From contig BSBM01000190.1 of assembly GCA_027924585.1 (NCBI GenBank), positions 1,488,001 to 1,552,000 of the forward strand: a stretch of DNA of 64,000 nt, in the 5' to 3' direction. The notes under the pieces were generated by a model. That model had not been told where the DNA came from, did not search any database, and worked only from the letters and a program-made list of their open reading frames with translations. The position numbers and the translations under genes were made by a program. Of the stretch, positions 22,076-32,245 are shown in pieces; the first letter of the stretch is position 1, and each line of letters begins with the position of its first letter. The stretch comes from Larix kaempferi (lineage: Eukaryota; Streptophyta; Pinopsida; Pinales; Pinaceae).

Positions 22076-22800
22076 CTATGTTTCAAGCTCAGCAAGAAAT
22101 GTACCCAAGTTGGGTAACCCCTTATAGGTTGGTAACACATACTCCTGCTTGGCGACCATTCGTATGACTTGTGTGATCCGTGCACATCTTTGAAAGGATA
22201 CTTCGTGTAAGCGGTTTTGCCATTTTTCTAAGGCCTCATCTAAGTCGGAAGATGCAGAATTGGTGTTGCGCCATTCCAACTCTCCTTCCGTGGTGGGGTT
22301 CACATGATCTTCCAAAATGTTGAACAAATTCTCCCATCCTTCTGTAAATTCGTCCCTAGTGGATTCTATGTAACGTTGGCCTTTCGCTGGATCCAATGGT
22401 GTGATGACTCTTAGCTCGTGGTTTTCAAAAGACATTATTCTCTTCTTAAAGTTAATGATAGCTTGATTCTCCAGAGCCCAATATATTCCCAACAGTACTG
22501 GGTAGGGACTTGTGTCATCCACAATTTCAATGACGTTGAAGTCCGCATATGTTCGGAGCCCTTCAATTTCCACTGGCAGTTGACATACCTGTCCAAGTGG
22601 AGTGACTTTGCTTTGGTTCGCTAATCGCAGTTGTACTGGTGACCAGGTCATTCGTGGCTTCCCCATCGTCTCCCATGTCTATTTTTTCAAGATATTTACG
22701 TCTGATCCTAAATCTAGGATGATGGAGTCGACATCAAATTCTCCAACTTGCGTAGACATCTGCATTTCTCTACCCATCTTCCTCTTATGTATCTTATGTA
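22076..22800 (-). pseudogene. E2 aspartic protease
   Basis: The active-site segment reads SIILDLGSDVNILKK followed by TAG (near 22680) and then TWETMGKPRMTWSPVQLRL. A 196-codon frame continues to 22076 with VLLGIYWALENQAIINFKKR. As in E1 the triad is D-L-G. The shared Leu means the change predates both insertions and is characteristic of the lineage, not a mutation of one copy. Confidence 0.85.
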
Positions 22801-23245
22801 TACGGTTGACTTTCTGTTCCGACTGTGCACCTCCCCTTCGCTACAGTAAGTCCGCTATTTCCTCCAATCCTTCTGGGTCTTTTGACAAATCGAGGTAGCT
22901 CCCCACGAAGGCCTTGAGGGTAGTTTCCTTCTTTTGCGACCTAGTTAGGTCAAATGTTGGTGGCATATCATAGACTTCTTCTTTTAGAGTCAACTGCCGC
23001 CGATTCTTTGTCGCGTTTTTCACTTCTGAGGAGACGTCATGTTCCGTATTTGCACCATCCTTACCCTTCCGTTGTCGTGTTTGTGTTAGTCTGATAAGGG
23101 TGTTGGGTTTATTGGCTCCTGTTATCACTCCTCCCTGTGTTATGATCCCTATTGTTGCATGATTACCTCAGGCTTCGGTCGAAATAATCTGTACCGTAGG
23201 TAGTGGTTTTGGGGTATTCGAATTCTGCTTCTGCTTTAATTGCCA
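22801..23245 (-). pseudogene. E2 gag-protease linker
   Basis: A frame of 95 codons (22841-23128) contains EVYDMPPTFDLTRSQKKE and SYLDLSKDPEGLEEIADLL, matched in E1 at 14550-14690. It is charged and probably disordered. Its role is unknown beyond connecting nucleocapsid and protease. Confidence 0.6.
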
Positions 23246-23249
23246 TTTC

Positions 23250-23945
23250 GCTATAAGCGGAGGACAGTCCTCGATACTATGTTTCGTGGCGCTACAATAT
23301 GTACACTGCAATGTAGGGTTCGGACAGTCCCTCTGATAATGCCCCTGCTGACCACAATTATAACAAGTAATTGGGCCTCATCCCCTACTAGTGGTTCCTC
23401 CTCGACCTCTTCCTCAGCGAAAGCCTCCACCATAACCTCCACGCCGTGGTCCATATTGTTGGTACGACTGTTGCCCATACTGTGGCTGTTGATACTGCTG
23501 TGGTTCATACGGCGGCTATGCGTACGGCGATGGGGGACACTGTGGGTGCCTATATTGCTCCTGGTCGTACTGCTGGTTATACTATGAAAGATGTTGCATC
23601 GTCGATGGTTCCTCCCCTTTCATAAAGTATTCATCAGTCGTTCCTTCTTGCAGTATGTCATAGGCCCTGCAGTTCTTCTCATCATGTCCCACCGATCGGC
23701 AGAAATTACAGTATAATTTTGCTAGTTTTGACACCATCTTTTGTAAGTATACACATTCTTCGGGCTGGTGCCCTCTGGTATGACATACAGTACACCATGG
23801 CATTTCCTCTTGCCGAAGGGGGTTTGGTGCTCCTGACTGCAAATACTCTCGAAACTCTGGACAGTTGTCTTTGTGGTGTCCCTCGTTCGTACATCTGGTA
23901 CACCATATGTCTTCGCGATTCTCCTTGCCCTTCTTGATATATTCT
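23250..23945 (-). pseudogene. E2 nucleocapsid with five CCHC knuckles
   Basis: Five C-x2-C-x4-H-x4-C motifs are readable in one minus-strand frame: CTRCTNEGHHKDNC, CTVCHTRGHQPEEC, CNFCRSVGHDEKNC, CYNCGQQGHYQRDC and CTYCSATKHSIEDC. All twenty zinc ligands are intact. Between knuckles 3 and 4 lies a Tyr/Gln/Pro-rich tract (YNQQYDQEQY, QQYQQPQYGQQSYQQYG) followed by RRGGYGGGFR and GRGRGG, about 23590-23370. Knuckles bind RNA, and RGG boxes do so as well. Gypsy Gag proteins usually have one or two knuckles. Stops at 23582, 23515 and 23398 show decay. Confidence 0.88.
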
Positions 23946-24511
23946 AACTAGAGTGTTATATTGGCCAACTGTGCCTGCACTCTATCCATGCCGATCCTTG
24001 CATCACCAATCGACGAAGCCTCCAATTTCATTGCGATTTCCAGTGCCTCTACTTGTGTCGCAACCTTTTGCTACATCAGTGGCCCTCGTATATGTGGTAC
24101 CAGTCCCACAATAAACCACTCTTTATGTTTCAATTCATTTACCGAAAAACTCACTTTCGCTATCAGCGTCTTGTATCGCTGATCAAACTCCCATACTGAT
24201 TCGTTCAGAAATTGCTTAATTTCCTTGAGTTCAGCGACATATTGTGATTGTGATTTTGGTTTTTTAAACTCGTCAATCATCGCAGCTCTAATCCCTGCCA
24301 ACGTTCTCGCTGTTGTTCCTATCGAAACTTTCACAAATTTCATGTACCAGTCTAGCGCACGGCCCCTTAAGGTCATCGCTAGCTGTCCCAATTTTATCGC
24401 TTCATCCTGAGCCTGCTTCACGGTCCAGACTGCCTCCAACACGAACCAATATTGTTTAGGATCATCCGTCCCGTTTCCTTGAAATGTGGGCATCTTTGCC
24501 TCATCTGCCAT
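23946..24511 (-). pseudogene. E2 Gag capsid domain
   Basis: It starts at ATG 24511 (MADEAKMPTFQGNGTDD) and carries LRGRALDWYMKFV, AAMIDEFKKPKSQSQ and IKQFLNESVWEFDQRY, the Retrotrans_gag core. A stop at 24071 replaces a Gln and another lies near 23946. The knuckle region follows in the same frame. It is the direct homologue of E1 Gag. Confidence 0.88.
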
Positions 24512-24582
24512 CCTAAGTTCCTAACGCTACTAGTATTGTTGTGTACCGAAGCGCTACTCTTAGCACTGCAAGTAGGGCAACT

Positions 24583-25425
24583 TCACGAATAGTTTTGGTT
24601 TCGTCTTATTAAATTTGGAGTAGTGTGTGGGGTCGAAGGTACGTCGTAACTTACGACCTGACCTTTTTCTACCTCTGGGGTAGCCTGGTCCACATCTTCT
24701 TCGCAATGAGGGCACTTCCTTCCTTGTGGTCCTGTTTCGTGACTTTCTATCCCGGTCCTCTCAGGAGACTCTCTCTCAGTCCTCCTCTTCTTCTCAGGAC
24801 ACCGAAATATCGCTCCACTCCTCAGAAGAAAACACTCTTCGTTAGCTTCCCCTTCCAATTCGTCATTTCTCATGTCCATCTACCACATCTTTTCGTCAGG
24901 CTCGCCTATATGCAGTACCTTCACCCTCGCACATTGGGTCTTCTACTCATCAGCGGACATCCTTAATATCCCTTTTTCATAGACCAACATTTTAATCCAC
25001 AGCTCCAATGATGACAAGAATCTGCCTCTTGGCCCCCTGAAGAAGGTTCTTTCAGCGTCGTTGTATGATTTAATTGTATCTACCGTGAACTCAGTTATAT
25101 ACCCTTAAAGGATTCTATCTACCCAAAAATCAACAACTCGTGATACCTTGTTATTGACCTGCTTTAGCTGTCGCACCAATTCTGGGGTCCAACACTTTGG
25201 TGCAGTCTTCTGGAAGTGGTTTTTGCAGTACGTCAACTATGCCAGCCACTCATGCAATACAACCAGGAATTCACAGAAGAAAATTTCGTGGATATCTGAG
25301 TACACGTATCTTTGTAACCACTCAGTTGCTGTCTGTTTTGGGTCCCTCTTTTCACTTCCTGTGAATTCTTCTGCTCTTTTGTCGAACCACTCTTGGATAT
25401 CTGGGTTTTTTGGGTGCCACAGCAT
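24583..25425 (-). pseudogene. E2 ORF0, homologous to E1 ORF0
   Basis: The frame starts at ATG 25425 (MLWHPKNPDIQEWFDKR) just inside the primer site and is followed to 24583 with several stops. The second half has a basic KKRRTERESPERTG stretch and GRKCPHCEEDVDQATPE, which resembles half of a zinc finger. It precedes gag by about 70 bp. The protein is unrecognised. Conservation with E1 argues for a function in the element's life cycle. Confidence 0.6.
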
Positions 25426-25445
25426 ATCCCCTTTCTTTCGCTTAG

Positions 25446-25464
25446 GGTCCCGGCATCAAAACCA
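25446..25464 (-). promoter_or_regulatory. E2 primer-binding site, tRNA-Glu-like
   Basis: The minus strand reads TGGTTTTGATGCCGGGACC two bases after the LTR end. It agrees with the complement of a plant tRNA-Glu 3' end at TGGTT and TGCCGGGAC. The E1 site differs at other positions, supporting a common ancestral site. Confidence 0.72.
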
Positions 25465-25466
25465 TT

Positions 25467-26129
25467 TTTTGACACAACTCTTCTCGACAGGGGTTCACAC
25501 TGTCGTCAACAAATACCAACAGCCCTTACGCACTGGCCCGGAAAGGGGTTACCCTTACGGAAATGTCTGCGAAGCAGACGAGGTCTCACCCGAAGTGAAT
25601 AAGGGTGATGCAAGAACCAAGCTTCTGCAGTTGCGAAGGAGATGTGCACACATAAATCAGAGATTACACTAATTTCCACGATCTATTTAACCAATTGTTC
25701 ACATACATATCTATTTTAACACATATTCGACAGTACATTCATATTAACCAATAACATGTATCAGCATAAATCAACAGAGACATTTAGATAACCCATTACC
25801 GCATAACAACGCCATTGATAACCAAACATCTTCATTCATCAACATCTGCAGAACAAACCTCGCAGAGAATAGTCAAGTCATTCCTTATCGCGGATACAAC
25901 AGAGGTCAAAAAGATTGCTCAAAACTCCTAAAATTCGATGCCCTTAGTCTTACAATCTTGTTTTATTTATATATTTATCCCTTATTACAATCTGGTCCAC
26001 ATGATCGACTCAACTAATCTAATACTTCTTTTATTTCCCCAAAACATGGCGAAAGGTCCTTTTTTTGCGGGATGACCCTTTCGCATCTGTCGACTTCCGC
26101 ACTTCCAGCGGATATATCCCATGCCAACA
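25467..26129 (-). repeat. E2 5' LTR (663 bp)
   Basis: This pairs with 16993-17655. Its inner edge reads TTTTGACA where the other copy has TGTTGACA, so the terminal CA dinucleotide of the 5' LTR has mutated. The outer edge is GCCAACA followed by the CCCTC duplication. Confidence 0.93.
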
Positions 26130-26134
26130 CCCTC
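26130..26134. repeat. E2 target-site duplication, right copy (CCCTC)
   Basis: This is identical to 16988-16992 and directly adjoins the E2 terminus. Confidence 0.95.
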
Positions 26135-26950
26135 ATACCGCACTTTGGGTGCCTAACACAGGTCAACGCATGTGTCAAGCAACTCCATGCATGCTTCCAT
26201 GACAGATCCCTTTGGATGCACGAGAGAATCCCAGTCATAGTCGACCTCATTGCCAGAATCACCGACCTGCCTCAAGAGGGAGCCGACCCCTCACAATTTT
26301 TCCATGGTAAGGATAATGACAAGAAAGTAGCCGAATAGTTGGCCATAAAGTACGGTGTAGAGAAGGATTCCCGAGGCTACCTGATCAACACAATTAAGAA
26401 TCAAGCAGTCCGATTCGCAGTGAAGATACTTGCGGTCAAAGTAACACGAAAAAATCAACCGCTGCAATGTAACTCAGGTGTCCTCGTAACTGCAGAACGG
26501 TGCGCCGCAGGAGAACAGATGAACTGGGCTCAGTTCCTGCTACATGAATTGACCAAGGACGCGTATGATGCACAGGAAAACGGATGGCCGTTCACATATT
26601 CGTGGTTACTCCTCCTCATTTCCTTAAAATCATGGAGGGAACCAGACGACTATCAAGGGGTGGATCTCATGAAACCGAGAGTGTGCGATGGTGTGCGGTA
26701 CTAGAAATTATGGGAGACCACCAACAAAGAACAACAGCAGGAAAATGTTATCCATTTTTATATTTGGCTAGAGAGGATGCAGATGGATGCACAGATGATA
26801 CCGTGGATCACACTGCAAGCTACGATAAAGTATCAACCCATCGCCCAGGTATCCGTCGAAGCCCACATGATTTACCTCCGGGCCCATGTAGATCCGACCA
26901 AACAATGGATGCGAACATAGTACAAGCTCACTGAGGCCGAGCTCGACAAC
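26135..26950 (+). pseudogene. E1 accessory ORF, globular central part
   Basis: This continues the frame broken at 16992. Text includes VNACVKQLHACFHDRSLWMH, IPVIVDLIARITDLPQEG, WAQFLLHELTKDAYDAQENG and PFTYSWLLLLISLKSW, a mixed helix-rich globular region with stops at 26336 and 26702. The layout (Leu-rich opening, an I-x-x-ITxLPxxG step, then WAxFLLxxL and YSWLLxLI) recalls the plant mobile domain and putative plant transposon protein families that travel with plant transposons. This is a resemblance by eye only. It is not RT, RNase H or integrase. Confidence 0.55.
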
Positions 26951-28500
26951 ATCATCGCCAACTAGCCATAGGCATGGAAGGTTCTCGCAGATCCGAAGGA
27001 CATTGAAAAGGAGCAGGCAACAGGACGACAAGACCCAGCCAAGAAAGACGAAGCTTCTGCCAACTAGAAGGAGAATGCAGAACAGGAGACCGATGCAAAG
27101 GACCAAATGATAGAGTCCAGCCACGACGGGGAATCCACAGCCAACACCCTAATAGATTCAAAATTGGACCTCCAATGGGAAGAATTGAGGACAAAGAGGA
27201 GAATGGACTGTGACGGTAGTAGCACACAGGCTGGGCTCACTGTGCAACAGGCCGACAGATTGTTGGATAGTATTACGTAAATTGTAGAGAGGAACCGCCG
27301 AAAGGTTACACAGTATTCCGCAGACAATTTCCAGTACATAGGGGAATTATTAAACACCATGGCAAATTCAATAATCAACATCAAGGTACCACATGGAGAC
27401 ATCCAGCAAAACCTGTTGACTCCGAGAGTCGAGGTAGAAGTGGGAAACCAGAAACACATAGTCCAATTCGAAACCCACACCTTTTTCATAGGAGATGATA
27501 CCTTGGACTCTGAGATTCAGAAGGCCGATCTAGCAATGATCGATTTCAACTTGCTTCCAATGTTGACACTACATCGAGTCCAAGTGGAAACAAGCATAGA
27601 AATCCGTGACCGTGAGGCTGCAATGCACAATAAGATGGTTGAGTACATGAAACAACTACAACACAGCGAGACGGGGGCACAACAGCTTCGAAATAAACAC
27701 ATCGCAGTACTGGCTATTGAGTAGAAGGCACAATTGGAAAAATCCCTGGCTGAGAAGGAAAAATTCATCACAAAGCAGACTATAGCACTCACCGCGAAGT
27801 GAAAGATTGTCAAGGAATGGACAAGGTTAGAAAGAGCACTTGCAAAGGTGTGCGAAACAGCAGCGCTAGATCCGGATGTCATCCCGGAAGCTCAGGCTGT
27901 TATGTTAGGAGTCGCCATTACTGAGCTCAGGAAGGAAAATGCAGAGCTTCAGACCAGAGTGACACCCAACACACCACCAACATAGGTTCAGAGTCAACAG
28001 ATGGCGACAGAGGAAGCAGTGGTAGAGATTTAGGAAATGGAACAGGCAGCATAGAAAGTGGCAGTATAGAATTCTAGGATAGGTTGGTCAAGGATGACCA
28101 ATTAGTTGCACTAAAGAGAACGCTTGGCTAAGCGGAAGAGCAGTTGGAAACGTTCAAGGGATCGTTTAAGACAATGCCCACAATGATGCGGATGGCAAAG
28201 ACCGCGGAACTCCAACGTATGAAGCAACGATTTGAAAAATCCCACGAAAGGAAGCAACAACGAGCTGCACATTTGGACAAGATTCAAACAAAGGCTGAAG
28301 CCCTCATAGTAAGAATAGTTCCGAAGATGAAATAGGTACAAGATCAATTACAGGAGGTACGACCGAAGGTATGCGACCACCCGACGGAGCAGCAGGTGAT
28401 AGAAAGTGCACAGCTCCGAGCATCAGTAAAAGAGATAGTCGACCAGATCGAGACCACCTATGATGACTTTGAATAGCAGTACAACAAACCAACAGTGTCT
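26951..28500 (+). pseudogene. E1 accessory ORF, coiled-coil C-terminal part
   Basis: The same frame continues through stops (27067, 27278, 27722 and 27800 among others) to about 28080, then shifts to the frame of 28144-28335. Composition turns to Glu/Lys/Gln/Ala/Leu with heptad-like spacing: ELRTKRRMDC, MVEYMKQLQHSETGAQQLRN, AQLEKSLAEKEKF, ITELRKENAELQTRV and LQRMKQRFEKSHERKQQRA. A long coiled coil is likely. The frame ends close to the 3' LTR, so the protein occupied the whole space normally used by pol. Confidence 0.6.
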
Positions 28501-28544
28501 AGCTGAGGTGGTTCGGGACAAGCCACAAGTTTGTGTTGGTGGCC

Positions 28545-29154
28545 TGTTGGCACGGGATAGATCCGCAGGAAGTGCGGAAGCCAACAGGCACGAAAGGGTC
28601 ATTCCGCGAAAGAAGGATCATTAGCAGTATTCACGGGAGTGCAAGAATTATTACATTAGTCGAGTCCGTCATGTGGACCATTTTGTAATAAGACAAAAGC
28701 ATATAATTAGAGGAGGATTGTAATCCTAAGGGCATTGAATTTTTGGAGATTGATCCTATCTTTTGGGTTTTGCTTTCTGCAACATGATGTATTGATGGTT
28801 TCTGCGAGATTAATTCTGCAGGTTTGATGAATGAATGAAGATGTTCAGTTATGATCTGAATTCTATCTTTGTGCAATGATGCGATGATGAGTAATGGGTT
28901 ATGTGAATGTTTTCTGTTGATTGATGCGAATATGTCGTAATCTGAAATAAGTATGTTAAATATGTTATTCTGAATGTATGTGTTAGAAACTGTGAATGAC
29001 TTAGGATGCGAATGATGAGTTAATAGTATGTTATGAATGTTATAATCTATGGTTCATGTGAAATTAAAGTGTGCATATCCTCTACACAACTGCGGAAACT
29101 TGGTTCCGGCATCCCTCTTATCCACCTCGGGTGAGATTGCACTTGCTTTGCAAG
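28545..29154 (+). repeat. E1 3' LTR, truncated
   Basis: It begins TGTTGGCACGGGATAG after a G/T-rich tract and follows the 5' LTR to ACTTGCTTTGCAAG, where similarity stops. About 110 bp of the LTR 3' end are missing. hAT transposase coding sequence begins at the break. Confidence 0.9.
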
Positions 29155-30140
29155 TCATTGAATAAGTAGGTGTTGATTCTTATTTGCAAATTATCATAGA
29201 TAATGCACTTCTTTCTAAACCACTAGCTTGATTGTGGAGATTAAATGTTTGCAAGTATTTTGGACACCTTGCATTGTGCATTCATTAAATTTGGCACTGA
29301 AATCTATTGCTTCCAATGTGACATGGATGGGAAAGTCAATGTATGACGCTCATCATATCTACAATTTTGTACAAAGCCATTACCACACCCTCACAACCTA
29401 TAAAGGGTACACAAATCTAAAATTCTTGAGGATTTTGGATACTTGATTTTCCTCCTCATTCATCATGCTTAAGAGGTCGAGGTAGTTCAAAGCTACTCTT
29501 TTAATGTATTGTAGATTATTGGAATCTCTGGAGCAAGCAAGATGCAAATTCTTCAAAGAAGATCAAGGATACAATTTTACAAGATCACTCATGAAAAATG
29601 GTAGATGTTACCATTAAGATGATTGACCCTATCATTTTTTTTTTATGGATCACAAATATAGAACAATGCATTTTGGGATATGTTTATCACGGATGGAATT
29701 CTGTGATTGAGACTAGGAAGGAAATTTTTTTGAGAATGAGTGCCATAAGTATGGAACATCCATAGAGATATTGTTCACCACCATAAATGATGTTCTTGTT
29801 AGCATGTGCGAGAGGAATTGCACGCCTTTTCATTACTTGGATCACTTATTGAATCCGAAGTACCACAATAAGGAGTGGCTTAACCGTTGGCCTACATGCA
29901 TAATACCTATTGACATGGACAAGGACATTTCAAATGGGGGGAAGATTTCATTTAGCAGGTTATTTTAGGATAGAACCAACCTAGACAAGGTGGAGGAAGG
30001 ATTTATAGAGTTTTCCACTTCCACTTGGATATTTGGAGGATATGATGTGATCATACACCACTCATACACAAGACACAAGTGGGGCATAACAAGCCCTGTG
30101 CTTGATAGGAAGCACATGGAGTAGAGTTCACTATTCTAAA
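29155..30140 (+). pseudogene. hAT-family transposase remnant (DUF659 type)
   Basis: The translation shows VGVDSYLQIIIDNA, then FWTPCIVHSLNLALKSIAS (the conserved WTPCxxHxLNLxL block of plant hAT transposases) and IYNFVQSHYHTL. Farther on come CTPFHYLDHLLNPKYHNKEWL and a segment ending FSTSTWIFGGYD. The order agrees with plant hAT/DUF659 proteins. Stops and frameshifts are frequent, and no terminal inverted repeats or 8-bp duplication were found. The N-terminal BED finger and early catalytic residues are absent because the copy begins exactly at the truncated E1 LTR. Confidence 0.8.
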
Positions 30141-32069
30141 AACATGAGGCATGAGACTTCTCTCAAGTTCATCCTCTTGTTGTGATAGGTGTAAATTTTT
30201 ACTCAATCTCATACTTGGTTTCAATACCCAAAAAATTCATTCCTCATATTAATGCACATAAATTTAAATTCCTTCTAATCTGAAATTTGTAAACTAAAAC
30301 ACAAGAGATTTAACCACCATCAAACCAAAAAATTTAACAAATAATTTTTTTGGATAAGTTACCCCTCGAAAAATCTCATAGGGAAAACCAGTTCAAGAGA
30401 TAATGCTTATTTAAGAGCTCACAAAAAATTTCTGAGTACAATAACAATACAAACTAGCATTAAATGCACATGTACTGTAATAAATGCATCAAATCTCGAT
30501 TTATATGCCCAATGGGGTGTACAACCACCTCAAATTCTATGCACAACAGCAAATATGACCTCCTCAAAATTTGTGCCAAAAAATATAGTACAGCATCCTC
30601 AAAATTCGGGTCCAAATCCAAATGTACTTCTTGAAATTTGTGCTAGATTATGCTGTTCTTTCTCCTCATGCTGGAAATGTTGTACTAACTCCTCAAAATT
30701 CATGCAAAAAATGCAATTTTACAAACCAGTTATTTGAGCATTAAATGCTGTCAATTTTTCTTGGGATTTGCATAATTTCTTTCTTCTCTTCTTCTACTCT
30801 CTTTTTCAACTCTTTCAGTCTCTTCACTTTGAGTCTAATTTCTCTCCTATAACTTTTTTTGCCTCTTTATAAATGAGAAATTACTCTAACTCTTTAGCTT
30901 CCAAAATGAATGGCCAAGATTAAATCTTGGGGTCTCAAGATCAATGATTGTGATATTTTTTCACTTTATCACAACTTAAGTCATTCGCTCTCATTATAAA
31001 TCAAATTCACTTTAACTTTATAAAAATAAATTTAATGTCTGGGAAGGTCACTTTTGCTCACTGCTACATGCTTAGACACCAAGCCTATACAAGACCATCC
31101 AAGCTATAAAATTCAACAATAGGCACAAAAGCACATACAAGAATGCACACTTTTTGAAGAAGTGCATGTTGAATAGCATATAAGAGAGACATAGATGCAT
31201 GTGCACACCAAATTTCCTATGACATAAGGTGAGGGAAGAGCGGTTAAGGGAAAGGACAATGATGTGAGATGTATTCCTTGATGATAGGGGTGTTGGCAAC
31301 ACCATTGAGTTGGCATTGGATAACATGGATCTTAATGAATTGGTCCTAGAGTGGGTCACTTTGGATGATTAGCCCCAAGGATTAGCTGAAATGGTCATGA
31401 GTTAGATGTGGGATCCCTACCCCTAGAGTTGGGGAGGTCATGCATTCAACGAGGGTTCAACTCTCTTGATCATATTTGTCTCTGATGTGGATGACTTAGA
31501 AGGTAACACTAAATAGTTAACCTTAAACACTCGACAAATTGACTATCATTCATAAGAAAAAAAAATGAATGAAACCATGAGGGGTCACAATCCCCACTTG
31601 ACAAATTACCAATAATGGGCAGCCCAAAATGCAATGCAAGGTATTGTGAGGGGTAGGTCTTCCCATGGTACAAATCATTGACAACCTAAAAAAGCAAGAT
31701 ATTACAAGGGCAGTTTGGAACTATGACCCCCTCAACATGATGGGCAGCCCAAAAATAGACAAATTGGAAGTCTGACCATATTAACATGAAAAAAATGCAT
31801 AGAACAGTGAGCAATAGGTTGGCACTGTAAGCCCTCATGGTTTTGTGCATTTTTGAGCTTCCCATAGTAAAATTCATGTTCAAACTAATTGGCCAATAAA
31901 TAAGTAGAATTCTCAATCAATGAATTGGGATCAAAACAAACTTCTGATGTCCAATTCAGTTTCACACGACATACATTTACGATCCGAAGTAATCATATTC
32001 TATTAAGCTTTTGGCTCTTAGTATCGGCTTTTGTTACAAGTGCACGAAATATTTTTACTTGGCTTCTTT
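30141..32069. other. AT-rich intergenic DNA with degenerate short repeats
   Basis: No gene is evident. Between 30530 and 30720 the phrase cctcaaaatt(t/c) recurs four or five times at about 30-bp spacing, giving a weak tandem pattern. A possible hAT C-terminal scrap inside this stretch is listed separately. Confidence 0.5.
31195..31372 (+). pseudogene. Possible hAT transposase C-terminal scrap
   Basis: One plus frame reads REERLRER, a stop, then DVFLDDRGVGNTIELALDNM and DLNELVLEWVTLDD before a stop. Acidic tails of this kind follow the dimerisation domain in plant hAT proteins. It is in the same orientation as the hAT remnant 1 kb upstream, so it may be its end. The similarity is weak. Confidence 0.35.
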
Positions 32070-32245
32070 GGAATTTGTTTTTAATGAAATATTTTTATTT
32101 GGGTTTTAATTGGAGTTTGTATTTTTAAAGGAATTTGTTTTTAATGAAACATTTTTATTTATCTTAATTGGAGTTTGTAGTTTTTAAAGAACTTGTTTTT
32201 AACTAAATTTTTTATTTGGGTTAATTGAAGTTTGATTTTTTTGAT
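32070..32245. repeat. 60-bp tandem repeat, three copies
   Basis: The phrase gaatttgtttttaatgaaa starts near 32071, 32131 and 32190 (last copy diverged), each followed by a T-rich stretch and attggagtttg. Unit length is 59-60 bp. Confidence 0.8.

Larger units (their letters stand above)
16993..26129 (-). mobile_element. E2: near-complete Ty3/gypsy element nested in E1
   Basis: This element of about 9.1 kb has LTRs of equal length (663 bp each) and a 5-bp target duplication. Read on the minus strand it has 5' LTR, tRNA-Glu-like primer site, ORF0, gag, five-knuckle nucleocapsid, protease, RT, RNase H, integrase, a ~900-bp tail, G-rich tract and 3' LTR. A hand count over about 235 bp of the LTR pair gave about 18 differences, mostly transitions (about 92% identity), slightly less divergence than in E1, as nesting requires. 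Stop codons and frameshifts in every gene make it inactive. RT motifs and the extra ORF suggest the Tat/Ogre side of the gypsy tree (inference); no chromodomain is visible. Confidence 0.93.
10328..29154 (+). mobile_element. E1: non-autonomous Ty3/gypsy LTR element, nested host
   Basis: The element runs from a 5' LTR (10328-11049) to a truncated 3' LTR (28545-29154), both starting TGTTGGCACGGG. Its internal order is primer site, ORF0, gag with zinc knuckles, protease, then an accessory ORF. It has no reverse transcriptase, RNase H or integrase. A later relative on the opposite strand (16993-26129) sits inside the accessory ORF, and a separate insertion of about 1 kb (12776-13770) sits inside the nucleocapsid. 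A hand count over about 290 bp gave about 26 LTR-LTR differences (about 91% identity). The last ~110 bp of the right LTR are missing, so no target duplication can be read. The autonomous partner was presumably an E2-like element. Confidence 0.88.

Noticed and set aside
23240-23587. Plus-strand frame of 115 codons with Ser/Thr and Leu runs
   Set aside because: It is antisense to the Tyr/Gln and RGG segment of the E2 nucleocapsid; the low complexity of that segment keeps it open.
25148-25672. Plus-strand frame of 174 codons
   Set aside because: It is antisense to E2 ORF0 and crosses the primer site into the LTR, so it cannot be an independent gene.
26768-27882. Minus-strand frames of 91 to 141 codons
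   Set aside because: They are opposite the accessory ORF of E1, whose frame continuity across the E2 insertion site supports the plus strand.
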